Assembly: GCA_010909165.1 (NCBI GenBank)
Contig: VJWM01000209.1
Location: forward strand, 186,001 to 250,000
DNA length: 64,000 bases
Direction of reading: 5' to 3'
From: Anthoceros angustus
Lineage: Eukaryota; Streptophyta; Anthocerotopsida; Anthocerotales; Anthocerotaceae
Shown here: positions 35,436 to 46,871 of the stretch, piece by piece
Layout of the letters: each line of letters begins with the position of its first letter
How positions within the stretch are numbered: the stretch's first letter is position 1
The notes under the pieces: generated by a model
Databases searched by the model: none
What the model was told of the DNA's origin: nothing
What the model saw: only the letters and a program-made list of their open reading frames with translations
Program-made: the position numbers and the translations under genes

Positions 35436-37925
35436 GGTTTGTCTCCGAACCCCATTTTGGCCCCAACCATCCAGAAATGCACATGTCTCATTTCACTGTT
35501 TTCAGTGATTTGCGAACCCACAGCCCATGCATCCGAGCCCAAAAGAAGACCTAATGTGCCCACCGTCCACACAAATGCCGGACACACCTTTGTACCAAGT
35601 GGCGGATGATCATGACTTATGCTCCAAAGAGTCGGAGTGCCAACGTCCGCACTTATACTCCAAAGAGGTGCAATACATCGGGTTTGGAGAGGGTTGCGTC
35701 AATACTTGTGTAGGCAAGCACTTTCGTTCAAGTTGCTTGTGCACACTTGCCACCGTACCAACACTCACATCAATTCTCTTTTCAAACCCCGTGATTGAGC
35801 AATCCCGGAATACAGATGGCCCCTCAGGTGTCGGAGATAAGCCGCACTTAGATCTGCAACATTGGGCCTTGGAGAATTGGACAAGGTAAAGGATGGTGAG
35901 GCCTCCTCAACCGTTCTTGATCAAACTCTTCAGAGCTTACACTTCTTCTTGTCAAGTCCGTACCGCTTTCAACCTTAATCTATCCATGGGTGGCACATGG
36001 AGCAAGTCAGATCTTAAATTCAAAATCTCCTGGCGAAGCTTGGCTATAGTTCGTCTCTCACCACCTAGCTGCGCCACAGCTATAGTGGGCGTCACAGTGG
36101 GTATAGACAGGTCCTCCTTCAGAGCCTCACTGAAATACTCAGCCATTTGGTCAAAACCCCCACCTCGGGCGACCAGCCCTCTTTCTTCAGATACTCACTG
36201 GCTCTCACTAGGGCTCGCAGTGGCCAGGCAAAATGCTCTCTTATGCTTGTGTTCGACTGCATCCGACAGGCTTTCATTACTCAAGGAAAAATCATCTATT
36301 TTATTTATTTTCTTGCTTCTCTGCAAAACATTGTGAAACATTGTCGTCTTCAAAAGGTTGGCCATTAGAAAACACCATCATACATGTCGAATTTTGGAAA
36401 ATGTAGCTCATCTAGAAACCAAGGCCTATGCATCTATACGTGCATCAAACTCGAATGAGCGGACATTTGGCGCACCAATCAAAGAGATCCAGCAAGTCAT
36501 CGGAAGGGCACATAGAGTAAGGCCAAAAGGTTTTACATGTTGTATACAAAGCGAATGTGGAATATAACATCAACCAACAAATGATTTTCAAAAATAATAT
36601 TCATGACTTTACGCCTAGATACCGGATGATTTACAAATTTTTCAAACCACTAAAAATCAACACTCCATCCTAGTATTGATACGCCTCTAGGTTTGTCTCG
36701 AACCCCATTTTGGCTAACCATCCGAAATGCACATGTCTCATTTCACTTTCGATGATTTGCGAACCCACCCATGCATCCGAGCCCAAAAGAAGACCTAATG
36801 TGCCCACCGTCCGCACACAAAATGCGGACACACCTTTGTACCAAGTGGCGGATGGTGGCACTTATGCTCCAAAAGTGAGTGCCAGGTCCACTTATACTCA
36901 AGAGGTGCAATACACGGGTTTGGAGAGGGTTGCGTCAATACTTGTGTAGGCAAGCACTTTCGTTCAAGTTGCTTGTGCACACTTGCCACCGCACCAACAC
37001 TCACATCAATTCTCTTTTCAAACCCCGTGATTCAGAGCAATCCCAGACGGCAGGCATACCCTGTCTGACCTGGCCCCTCCGTGTCGGAGATAAGCCGCAC
37101 TTAGATCTGCAGCATTGGGCCCGCGGGCGAGAATTGGACAAGGTAAAGGATGGTGAGGCCTCCTCAACCGTTCTTGATCAAACTCTTCAGAGCTTACATT
37201 TCTTCTTGTCAAGTCCGTACCGCTTTCAACCTTAATCTATCCATGGGTGGCACATGGAGCAAGTCAGATCTTAAATTCAAAATCTCCTGGCGAAGCTTGG
37301 CTATAGTTCGTCTCTCACACCTAGCTGCGCCACGGTATGGGCGTCACGGTGGGTATAGACAGGTCCTCCTTGAGCCTCACGAAATACTCAGCCATTTGGT
37401 CAAAACCCCCTCGACGCCCTCTTTCTTCAGATACTCCTGGCTCTCACTAGGGCTCGTGGCGAGCGGATGCTCTCTTATGCTTGTGTTCGATCGCATCCGG
37501 CTTTCATTACTCAAGGAAAAATCATCTATTCTATTTATTTTCTTGCTTCTCTGCAAAACATTGTGAAACATTGTCGTCTTCAAAAAGGTTGGCCATTAGA
37601 AACCACCATCATACATGTCGAATTTTGGAAAATGTAGCTCATCTAGAAACCAAGGCCTATGCATCTATACGTGCATCAAACTCGAATGAGCCGGACATTT
37701 GGCGCACCAATCAAAGAGATCCAACTGCAAGTCATCGGAAGGGCACATAGAGTAAGGCCAAAAAGGTTTTACATGTTGTATACAAAGCGAATGTGGGAAT
37801 ATAACATCAACCAACAAATGATTTTCAAAAATAATATTCATGACTTTACGCCTAGATACCGGATGATTTACAAATTTTTCAAACCACTAAAAATCAACAC
37901 TCCATCCTAGTATTGATACGCCTCT
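35433..37925. repeat. Tandem duplication, unit about 1.25 kb
   Basis: The unit begins CTAGGTTTGTCTC(C)GAACCCC at 35433 and 36688 and ends at CATCCTAGTATTGATACGCC (36680 and 37921). Matching open frames on the plus strand (about 35893-36336 and 37150-37566) and on the minus strand (MAEYFSEALKEDLSIPTVTP at 36146) are interrupted differently in the two copies. I do not recognise a protein. Its left edge is also where the Copia element is cut off. Confidence 0.8.
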
Positions 37926-38235
37926 AGGTTGCTTAAGATGGAGTTGTTACAAAGTTTTCAAAGCGCCAAAACAAGCAAGCCATCCTAGCACTAATCGACC
38001 CAAGAGTGCATCCCGGGAAGTTCTAAAGCACCAAAGTCAAGCACCCCATCCTAATCTTGGTCACGACCCGGGTGCTTAATTTTGGAGTTCTTATGCCAAA
38101 ACAAACGGCAGTCCTAGGACTAATCCGACCCAAGAGTGCGTGTCCGTGGAGTTCTCAAAGCACCAAAGTCAAGCACCCCATCCCGGTAATCGATCCGACC
38201 GAGGGTGCTTAATCTCGGAGTTCTTATACCACTGT
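37925..38235 (-). repeat. 5S-rRNA-like tandem monomers of about 68 bp
   Basis: On the minus strand, monomers repeat GAACTCCGAGATTAAGC, then GGGTCGGAT(T/C)AGT and CTAGGATGGGGTGCTTGAC. This resembles the central part of plant 5S rRNA (GAACTCCGAAGTTAAGC ... AGTACTAGGATGGGTGACC), which contains box C of its internal promoter. About four to five monomers of 65-70 bp are present, increasingly degenerate toward 37925. They are shorter than a 120-nt 5S gene, so this is a derived satellite or SINE-like array and not a functional 5S gene. Confidence 0.55.
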
Positions 38236-38329
38236 GTCTATCTCCACCCTTACCCGTCTTATACCAGTGTGTCTATCTCCACCCTTACCCGAGTGGATGT
38301 GTCATGCCGTGTGATACTAATCTCTGCAC

Positions 38330-38520
38330 TTGGGTTTAGTGTTTGATTAGCATTCATTGATCTAATTACTTATCTTTAAGTAAGTAATTAGTGTTAATTA
38401 ATCTAAAGTGCTTATGTTAATTAAGCGTTGATTAGTATTAATTAATCTAATGTGCTTATGTTAATTAAGCATTGATTAGTGTTAATTAAACATGGTTAGC
38501 AATAGCTAAGTGGATAAGCT
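38330..38520. repeat. AT-rich internal repeat (also at 39372-39535)
   Basis: GTGCTTATGTTAATTAAGC and TTGATTAGT(A/G)TTAATTAATC alternate three times with a period of about 50 bp. The segment also contains the inverted pair AATTACTTATCTTTAAGTAAGTAATT (imperfect palindrome centred near 38377). Confidence 0.65.
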
Positions 38521-38634
38521 CAAGTAATATGCTTTGGCATATTCCTTGCATATTATAGTGTATTCTTAGGATATTTTACGGCATGTCTTTGATGCGATAG
38601 GATATCTTAGGAATATGCCGATGCCATGGTCTAG

Positions 38635-38643
38635 TATATATAG
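38635..38643 (+). promoter_or_regulatory. TATA box of an unidentified transcription unit (duplicate at 39670)
   Basis: TATATATAG followed by ACCCTTCCATTGAG is conserved in both tandem units (second copy at 39670-39678). It looks like a retroelement or gene promoter, but no coding sequence follows in either copy. Confidence 0.4.
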
Positions 38644-38949
38644 ACCCTTCCATTGAGACAAGCTCGGATCATAGCTTGTCCTCTAGATATGCAATGCAAG
38701 GGTGTTGTGAGGAGGCCAAAGCTATGACTGAGATCGAATGAGCGGACATTTGGCGCACCAATCAAAGAGATCCAGCAAGTCATCGGAAGGGCACATAGAG
38801 TAAGGCCAAAAGGTTTTACATGTTGTATACAAAGCGAATGTGGGAATATAACATCAACCAACAAATGATTTTCAAAAATAATATTCATGACTTTACGCCT
38901 AGATAGGGATGATTTACAAATTTTTCAAACCACTAAAATCAACACTCCA

Positions 38950-39265
38950 TCCTAGTATTGATACGCCTCTAGGTTGCTTAAGATGGAGTTGTTACAAAGT
39001 TTTCAAAGCGCCAAAACAAGCAAGCCATCCTAGCACTAATCGACCCAAGAGTGCATAGGAAGTTCTAAAGCACCAAAGTCAAGCACCCCATCCTGTCTCT
39101 TGGTGACCTGCTTAATTTTGGAGTTCTTATGCCAAAAACAAGCAACCCGTCCTAGGACTAATCCGACCCAAGAGTGCGTATCCGTGGAGTTCTCAAAGCA
39201 CCAAAGTCAAAGCACCCCATCCTGGTACTGATCCGACCCGAGGGTGCTTAATCTCGGAGTTCTTA
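38950..39265 (-). repeat. Second copy of the 5S-like monomer array
   Basis: Duplicate of the array at 37925-38235 within the 1.05-kb tandem unit. GATTAAGCACCCTCGGGTCG and CAGTACCAGGATGGGGTGC (minus strand, about 39215-39255) are closer to 5S rRNA here than in the first copy. Confidence 0.55.
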
Positions 39266-39925
39266 TACCACTGTGTCTATCTCCACCCTTACCCGTCTTA
39301 TACCAGTGTGTCTATCTCCACCCTTACCCGAGTGGATGTGTCATGCCGTGTGATACTAATCTCTGCACTTGGGTTTAGTGTTTGATTAGCATTCATTGAT
39401 CTAATTACTTATCTTTAAGTAAGTAATTAGTGTTAATTAATCTAAAGTGCTTATGTTAATTAAGCGTTGATTAGTATTAATTAATCTAATGTGCTTATGT
39501 TAATTGCACTGATTAGTGTTAATTAAACATGGTTAGCAATAGCTAAGTGGATAAGCTCAAGTAATATGCTTTGGCATATTCCTTGCATATTATAGTGTAT
39601 TCTTAGGATATTTTACGGCATATGTCACGATGCCAGGATATCTTAGGAATATGCCGATGCCAGGGTCTAGTATATATAGACCCTTCCATTGAGGACAAGC
39701 TCAGATCATAGCTTGTCCTCTAGATATGCAATGCAAGGGTGTTGTGAGGAGGCCAAAGCTATGACTCCGAGATCGATGTGTGAGGAATTTGCGTGTTGTT
39801 CTCGTGGGGAGAGTGTGTTTGTGCCACGACGTGCGAGCTACTCCCTCCTGTTGTTACAAGCTATGATCTCGTGTGTGTACACTAGATAGGCCGTACTAGG
39901 CTTAGTATGATCTCAGCTTGTGTAT

Positions 39926-40030
39926 GCTAGGCGATGCTAGGCGGTGCTAGGCGATGCTAGGTGACGCTAGGCGATGCTAGGTGACGCTAGATGATGCTAG
40001 GCCGTGCTAGGCGAGGCTACGCGAGGCGAC
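39926..40030. repeat. 10-bp minisatellite TGCTAGGCGA
   Basis: About ten tandem copies of TGCTAGGCGA with variants (GTGACGCTAG, GCGATGCTAG). They precede the left border of CR-C. Confidence 0.8.
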
Positions 40031-40639
40031 GCTCGCTCTTTAAGCAAGTAGGCAAGGAACTCTCTAAAGTGTGCCCAAGGCTTGAGGCCTAGAGAGGGGA
40101 CCAAATCCAAGGCCAAGGAGAGGAGGCGAAGAAGCCCAGTATTAGGCAGACGCGGGCGTCACGGCCGAGAACGGTCGAGGCCGTGAGGCCCGAACCGTTC
40201 TGCCGTGCGCCCGGCCAGCGCGTCCGTTCAGGCGTAAAGGGCCGATGCAGGGGCCGAGGCCGCCCAGCTTCATTGCGGGGGCGGGGCGGGGTGAACTTGT
40301 TTAGACCGGTGCCTATATCACCCGGCTTATATGTCATTTCTCTCTCTTACAAAGAATTTACCCTTCACTCTTTGTATCATTTCGTTTTCAATCCTTTTAC
40401 ACAATAAAAGGATTATCATCCTTTATCGTAATTAGGCTCTAATCAAAATAGTTTTGGTTAAATCACACATATTCTATTGGAGTAGATGGAGTGTAATATG
40501 GTTCGGTCGTCCGTCTCTTGAATAGTACTTTTGAGCTGCTGATTGTATGGTCCGGATAAATGTATTATCATTTGAATATTTCATCAAGCGAGAATATTTA
40601 CGCAATTTAAACCATTGTCGAATTCATATATAAAACTTA

Positions 40640-42050
40640 TCTATTTTTAACTTTAGTACTCACCTCAAAGAGTGAAAACAACTCGTTTTGATTCTCCGAT
40701 AACTACAAACAAAAAGTAAAAGTAATTAGTCATTTACCTCCATTTCAATTCGGAGAAGATCTTTCTTTGCATATACCTTTTGACAAGCGTTAAACACGTC
40801 TTTGTGAAGATTCCCCACTCGGAAATGTGATCGTATGTTACGAAGAAACATAAACATTAGAATTTTTTGGAATGCAAGCGGATATTACCTTTCAAACGAT
40901 GTACCTTTTGAATGTTTTAGTTGTCTCTGGTTCTTCCATGAGAGACAACAAGTCTGTCGTTTTCAACTCCTTATTTTCAATTGCTGCCCTATCTCGCATT
41001 CAATGCATCAATTACATTACATAGAATTATATGTAATGAAAATAATAGAGAAAAGAGAAGTTATCGCTTACTTGCTTGGATCTGCATCTTTTCGAATGTT
41101 GGGTTGGACCCATCTTCATTCAAGATGGGTCAGATTGCTCTTTTAGACTATGCTCCCAAATTGCATACTTATTTTTAAAGTCTTGAAAAGTGGTGGATAT
41201 TGAAAATTGCTCATCCACTTTCCAAACTCGGTGAACTCAAGTGACGGCCCGTAAGTTGGTCCATCCTCCTCAAGTCATCAATTTTTCTCTTTTGCACGAT
41301 CAAAACCAAAATCATTACTTTCTTAAACCAAAATCATATTAATGCACATTATATACATAATACATTTTGTATACGATTGGAGATGGCTGCGTTGTCAATG
41401 TTGTTGTCAATCTTATCGACTTTGTCCTTTATGTTTTTGACGGCACTTGTTTTCCGGCGATACGTAATGCCAAGTTATAAGAAGGTCAATGTGAAGAAGC
41501 AAAGAAGGTATGAATGTATTAATTTGATTACCTCCGATCTTGCTGGATTGAACTTTGATATCCCTCCAACATTGTTTGCATTGAAATCGGTGTCCATTAA
41601 ACCTTTCCACAAGTGTACGCTTCACCCAATTGAGTCGTTGTTCGAAGGTTCTTTTGATATCCTGCAGAGATAAATTTAGGGTTAAGATTTTGGATTTGAG
41701 CATACTTAGATCAAGTTTATGAAATAAAGAAAAGTGCTTACCTTCTTTATCTTATTCAACTGGGCAGGCATCTCGCAAAGATGCTTAAGGTCTTGTTTGT
41801 CCATCACAGAGAACATTGTGTGCTCGCAGAGGACTGCAACCCACGGGTTTTGTTAGACTCTGACCAACGAGAACATACAGGACTAACAGCAATCATTTTT
41901 CCTGAATACCTTTTTCTACGATCTTTCTGATCTCCAGCAGTGGTGGTTCAAACTCTGCATTAGCGTCATATCCTGGATCCCCATGGGTGGGAAGTAATTT
42001 GTCTGAGTGACGCTCACAGGGTGGCGTCATGTAGTTGCTGTCTGCAGGGG
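40640..42050 (-). CDS. Second gene of the CR element, inverted copy
   Basis: This is the best copy for the first exons. The minus-strand segment at about 41920-42045 reads PPCERHSDKLLPTHGDPGYD and on to EIRKIVEK without a stop. The next gives EHTMFSVMDKQDLKHLCEMP. The exon at 41532-41661 gives DIKRTFEQRLNWVKRTLVER then HRFQCKQCWRDIKVQSSKIG, bounded by TGCAG and GGTAATC. Later exons are more damaged than in CR-A: the exon near 41060-41240 loses the DKYSAIWEHS frame. Judging from all copies, the product is an intron-rich protein of a few hundred residues with a CX2C pair and coiled coil. Function is unknown. Confidence 0.45.
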
Positions 42051-42371
42051 GTTGACACAATAGATATTAGTAAATGTGAAAGCAAAATAAGAAACGTATA
42101 ATACGAATAACAATCAAGTACCTTCTTGGATTTGAAAATCGTTATTGCTTCCGTTCTCAGATTCCATCCTGATTCAAAAAAGCCATCAGTACACTAATCA
42201 TAGTGGAGAGCTACCGTCAAATCAGACTGAACAAGACGCATCGCGCACAAAAGAGCAACAAGTTGAGTAATTGGACCGGACGTACTTACACTAGAGTGGC
42301 GCCTTCTTGCGTGACCTTTGGCTGCAGCTCGAATTCCTGAAAGAGGAGAGGGGCGTGAGTTTACAAAGTGC

Positions 42372-42525
42372 ATAACACATCCGCGTGTTGCGGCATCCGC
42401 GTTTTGCGGCATGCCGCCACTCAACGGCGCGTGTTGCGGCATGCCGCTACTCAACGCCGCGTGTTGCGGCATGCCGCCACTCAACGCCACGTGTTGCGGC
42501 ATGTCGCCACTCAAGCATCTACTAG
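42372..42525. repeat. 33-34 bp tandem repeat, four to five copies
   Basis: GTGTTGCGGCATGCCGCCAC followed by TCAACGCC(A/G)C is repeated in tandem. Each unit contains the palindrome GGCATGCC. CR-A has only about one unit at 19925-20000, so the array expanded in CR-C or contracted in CR-A. Confidence 0.85.
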
Positions 42526-42999
42526 GCGTTGACTCGACTGTAGCGGTGACGTCAAGCATGCGGTGGCGTCCGCGCGTGGGCGCACTCGCCTTATACGTCC
42601 CATGCGCAACTGCATCTCCACCCAACTACCATGCCCGCGACAACATTTGACAAGCATACTTCTTTAACTACTGCATGGGTGATGGAGGGTAACTTACAGT
42701 TGTGGTTTTTCGTGTGGTTGGACCTCGGACACCACACTAAGGCCACGTGTTTCCGGTTTCGTGATCTAGGAAGGCAGCGAAGATTAAGCCGATGCATAGC
42801 GTCAGCGGTTCGGAGACAACACTATCGAGGACACGTAAGCTTATTCTTGATCGTGATCGGACTTTGAAAAAGGAAACAAGCAAATGGAAGTAAGGTGAGT
42901 TTGGCGACTTGGCCTTTATTCTGTTACTTAGCTGGACCACTGTGGTTTTGTGCGCTATGTCTCGATATACGCAACAAATCACTTGATAAGCAAGGTTGA

Positions 43000-43580
43000 A
43001 GCGGCAAACTCACGATGCGATAACGAATCCAGAGCGAGGCGGAAGCAAAAGCCAGCGAGGCATGGCGTTGGCAATTGAACGAAAACAAAAGAAAAGACAT
43101 GACGTAAGTGTGCTTGACAACGTACCCACGGAGGACGCCGTCGAGGGCTTGCTGCAGCTATGTCTCTGAGACGTCTGCAAATTAAATCATGCAAGGCAGG
43201 TCAAAGCAGCAAACTCACGAGGGCGATTACAGCTACCCGGGGCGGGCGGAAGCAAAAGCCAGCGCGGCGGTGGCGTTAATGGGCTGCAACGAAAACAAAA
43301 GAAAAGCGGCGTGCTTGACAACGTACCCACGGAGGACGCCGTCGAGTGTTTTGTCCAGCTATGTCTCTGAGACTTCAGCAAATTAAATCAAGCAAGCGAC
43401 AAGCGGGCGATGGCGATTACAGCTACCCAGAGCGAGGCGGAAGTAAAAGCCGACAGGCGTTGCAATTGGGCTGCAACGAAAACAAAAGAGAAAAGACACG
43501 ACGTAAGTGTGCTTGACGTCGTAGAGGCGCGGTCGAGACTTCTTGATGTCGTGTTGGCGGTGGAAGGAGATAGTGACGGA
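43000..43580 (-). repeat. Microexon-type tandem modules of CR-C
   Basis: Inverted counterparts of 18840-19580: three to four copies of AACGTACCCACGGAGG, GCGGAAGCAAAAGCC and CAACGAAAACAAAAGA at about 165-200 bp spacing. On the minus strand each offers a TTGCAG acceptor and GTGAGTTTG donor. Confidence 0.5.
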
Positions 43581-44114
43581 CCAATGTGGGCTGCAAGGGG
43601 CGTGATCGGATGGTTTGCGGCGTGAGGCAATTAGCGGACCACCTAGATCCACGGAACTAAAGCGGTGAACAAAAGATGTGCATCGCATGTAGTGGTGACT
43701 TAGATGAAAGGAAGGAGCCGATTGCGCGGACCTTCTCCGAGGACTCCGTAAGCGTGAGCGAATGGTCACTCGGCGGCGATGATAATCGGACCGCGCCCGA
43801 CCCGCGTCTGACTGGCGGCGTGTTGGCGGTGACCACTAACCCTATGTGCATGCTTAAGTCGAAAGTTAGGGTTCTAGATGGTTCGATGGTGGGTTGGCGA
43901 TCTGTGGTTGGCCGGTCCTACCGCATCGGGGTTGGAGATTAGGTTTGGTCTTAGGCTAGGTTTGGAAAATTGAATCTAGGTTTGGTTGAGCAGTAGCGGG
44001 TGAATAGCAAACCTACGGTGGTTTGGAATTGGGCTCGGAATGTTAGGTTCGGTAAATTCAAACCAGCTTGGTAGAGAGAGAACGGCGCGAGTGAGAATGT
44101 TTAGGGTTTGCTGG

Positions 44115-44126
44115 CCTATATAAATG
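44115..44126 (+). promoter_or_regulatory. TATA box of the recombinase gene (CR-C)
   Basis: CCTATATAAATGG is preceded by TTTAGGGTTTGCTGG, as in CR-A at 18357-18369. Downstream the first few hundred bases are AAGGCCAAGGT repeats, then the small-exon modules. Confidence 0.6.
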
Positions 44127-44149
44127 GCTTCCTCAGCGCGAGTTCTTTT

Positions 44150-44640
44150 GTCATTCTCTTTTCAAGTCCGAGGTGGTCTCGGCGAGGCTTAGGTGTTTTG
44201 CTCGTGTTTAGTTTCGTAGGCCAAGGTCCTCCTTACATTTGGGAAGGAGCTAGTTCTAGTTTGTTTCAAGGCCAAGGTGTTCTAGGTTCGCTAGGCTAAG
44301 GTGCATTCATAGCTCATTCAAGGCCAAGGTGTTCTAGGTTCGCTAGGCTAAGGTCGTTTAAGTTTTGGGGCCAAGGTTCTTTCGTGCCCTTTCCAATGGT
44401 TAAGGCCTTTCTCGACCGTTCGAAGGCCAAGGTGTCGGTAAAGTTTGTTTGAAGGCCAAGGTTCTTTGCTTTGAAGGTTCTTTTTGAAGGCCAAGGGGTT
44501 CCCATGTTCGAAGGCCAAGGTGTCTTTGCCTCTAAGGTCCAGGTGCTTGCTTAGTCCGAAGGCCAAGGTTGTTTGGTACCGAAGGCCAAGGTTTCTGTTC
44601 GCTTAAAGGTTAAGGCCTTTTGCTCCCATTTGAAGTCGCT
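44150..44640. repeat. AAGGCCAAGGTGT repeat tract
   Basis: About 15 irregular copies of AAGGCCAAGGT separated by 15-40 bp lie just downstream of the recombinase TATA box. They are the inverted equivalent of the CCTTGGCCTT tract at 17.4-18.3 kb and probably lie in the 5' UTR. Confidence 0.65.
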
Positions 44641-45419
44641 GTCCATCTGCGTTCACGTTGTTTTTTTTCTGTTCCTTGACGTCTGTTGCTTTTGTGTCTT
44701 GTTGTTTTGTGCGGTTTTGTTGTTGCTTCGTTGCTACGGGAGTAGTGTATTTGGCGCTTTGGTCTGTTTCATTGCTGTTTTTCTAGTTTGTTCGGGTTCT
44801 GTGTTTTGTCTACCTCTATGGTGGTAGTGTATTCAAGTTTCTATATACGTCGTAGGATGTTTTGTGTATTTTGTCCTGTTGTTTATGTTGTTCTTTGCCT
44901 GTGCGTGATTGTTTATCTTTCTTAGGGAAAGACCTGCTAAGATGTTATCTGATTTGTATGTCCCTAGTGCTGTTTGTTCTATTTGATTTCTCGTTCGTAG
45001 TTCATTCGTTCTTTATGTTGTTCTTTTGTTCGCCGGCGTCGATGGTGTTACTTCCTCTCATGTAAGCGACCAGCCGTATTGTCTTCGACTTAGCTTTGAG
45101 CTTACATGGTTGGCTAGGCTTACTTTTGTTCTCATTGCATGTGTGATACTTGTGTTCTTTCTCTTCGCAAAATCTCGTATTGCTTGTTTTGTTTTGTTTT
45201 GTTGGAAGTGTCCCTTTATCGCTTGTCGTTGTGGTTCCATGGCTTGGTATCATTTCTTTTGTCTTGCCCGTCTTCTTGTCTCTATCGCGTTACCTGATCG
45301 TTTTTGTTATTTAGGTTTCGATTCGTGTTTGTTCGTGTAATTTTGTTTTGTTGGTTTAAAATGTCGTTAGCGACATACTGCTATTCAAGTCTTTGTTCTC
45401 GTACAGCTTTCGCTTTGCT

Positions 45420-46080
45420 CGTGTGTTGTAACCCTCTCCCGTTGTGTTTTGTGCAGTCAACTTTTCGTTTGAAGTGGCGGTTATAGATCGGGACCACTTT
45501 GGTAAGTCATCAAATGTCCTTTGTGTCAACTGGTTTCTCTGCGTTTACGCATATGTTGCTGTTGGAAAATGAATGTTATCTTCTCTTCAGTAGCTTTCAT
45601 TGTTTATAATGTTGAGCAGTATTTTGTTCTTAACTGTCTTCTATTCCTTTTTGAAACGCAGGGAGTAAACGGCTGCAAGAGGTTGTTGGACGTAAGAAAG
45701 GTTGGTTAACAGCCTTGTCAAGCTGTGATTTACATTTGTCCTGCTGTCATGGTTCTGTATCGTTTGTTTGTTGTGTCAGTCTGCAAATCTTGCCTTCTCG
45801 TTCTTTCTCGGAGAGCGTTCGCCTTGCTTGTGTGATCTTACTCTCTCCCGCTCTTTTGATGCAGTCAAGGTTTCGGACGTAGTGGCGGACACATTTGGGA
45901 CCTTGTTTGGTACGTCAGAAACTTTTGTTATTGCTTTACGTATGTTCGTTTAAAATGCTATCGGTTATCTTGCTTTCAATACCTTGCATTGTTCTTTATG
46001 TTGAGCAGCTTTTTTTAATTGTTTTGTATTTTTATGCGAGGCAGGAAGTAATTGCAAGATTTTTAATGTAAGAGAGTGTT
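45420..46080 (+). other. Duplicated exon modules upstream of the recombinase (CR-C)
   Basis: Two modules about 408 bp apart share CTCTCCCGxTxTxTTGTGCAG/GATGCAG, a short exon (VNFSFEVAVIDRDHFG; VKVSDVVADTFGTLFG), GGTAAGTCA/GGTACGTCA, and then a second small exon after GCAG (GVNGCKRLLDVRK; GSNCKIFNVRE). The relation between the exon pairs shows exon-pair duplication within the gene. They lie on the transcript from the TATA box at 44115. Confidence 0.5.
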
Positions 46081-46871
46081 GGTAACGATGCTGTGACTTG
46101 AGTTACATTTGTCTGGTTTACTTTTTTCAGCTCTTTGCATGACCTATCATAATTACATGTCGTTTGTTCTTTTGTCGGTTGCAAAACGTGTTCCTCTTTC
46201 TTATTGGTTTTGGCTTTGCATAAGCTTTCGGACAAGCTTTGTTCTGGACGGTTGAAGTTTTGTTTATGTTGTTATCCTTGATATGGTATGATTACTGTAT
46301 GTATTGACCTGATGGTCTTTGTCATTTTCGTCATTGTTTGGTTGCTGCTGTGGTAAGAGTTTGCTTTGGTACCACTTATAAGTTATTTAATTCTGAAATT
46401 TTTGTGTGTAGGCTTAACTGTTCATCGTGTGAAGGGTTGGCAAGCTCGATTACAGTGCATCTGAATCGGGATAACCTCTTCTTGCTTGATTAGTCACTAT
46501 TGAATGTTCGATGTTTTGTCTTTGTCTTTGTCTGCTTTGGGGCTAATAGTTTTTTGTTCTTATTATTTGGCAAATAGGTCTAATTACGGAAATATGTGGG
46601 TATTTTTGGGAAGGAGTGCTCTTCTCACTAACATAAAGTGGAAAGGATCACTAAATTTAACAATGTGTAGATTCAATGAATGTTACATTCCATGTCCCCA
46701 CACCCCTCTCTTTGTCTTGGATTGTTTGATAATCATCTGTTAGACCCTTGAGGGTTCGTTTTGGAAGTTCAACACCACGTAAGTGTTTTTTTGGTTTTGA
46801 TTTTGTTTGTGAAGTTCTCCTTTTTGGATGGTTTTGTTCCTTGTCCACTCTAATTCTTTTTGGCTTTGCAG

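Larger units (their letters stand above)
37685..39765. repeat. Tandem duplication, unit about 1.05 kb
   Basis: The block from GAATGAGC(C)GGACATTTGG at 37683 is repeated from 38737, and both end with GGCCAAAGCTATGACT near 38727 and 39768. Each unit holds a 5S-like array, an AT-rich repeat and a TATA box. At the joint, GAGATCGAATG combines the right-end GAGATCGATG with the left-end CTCGAATG, so a short ATCGA/TCGAATG homology is present. Confidence 0.8.

Noticed and set aside
37925-38235. Functional 5S rRNA gene
   Set aside because: Monomers are about 68 bp, lack the 5' and 3' ends that form helix I, and have no T-run terminator.
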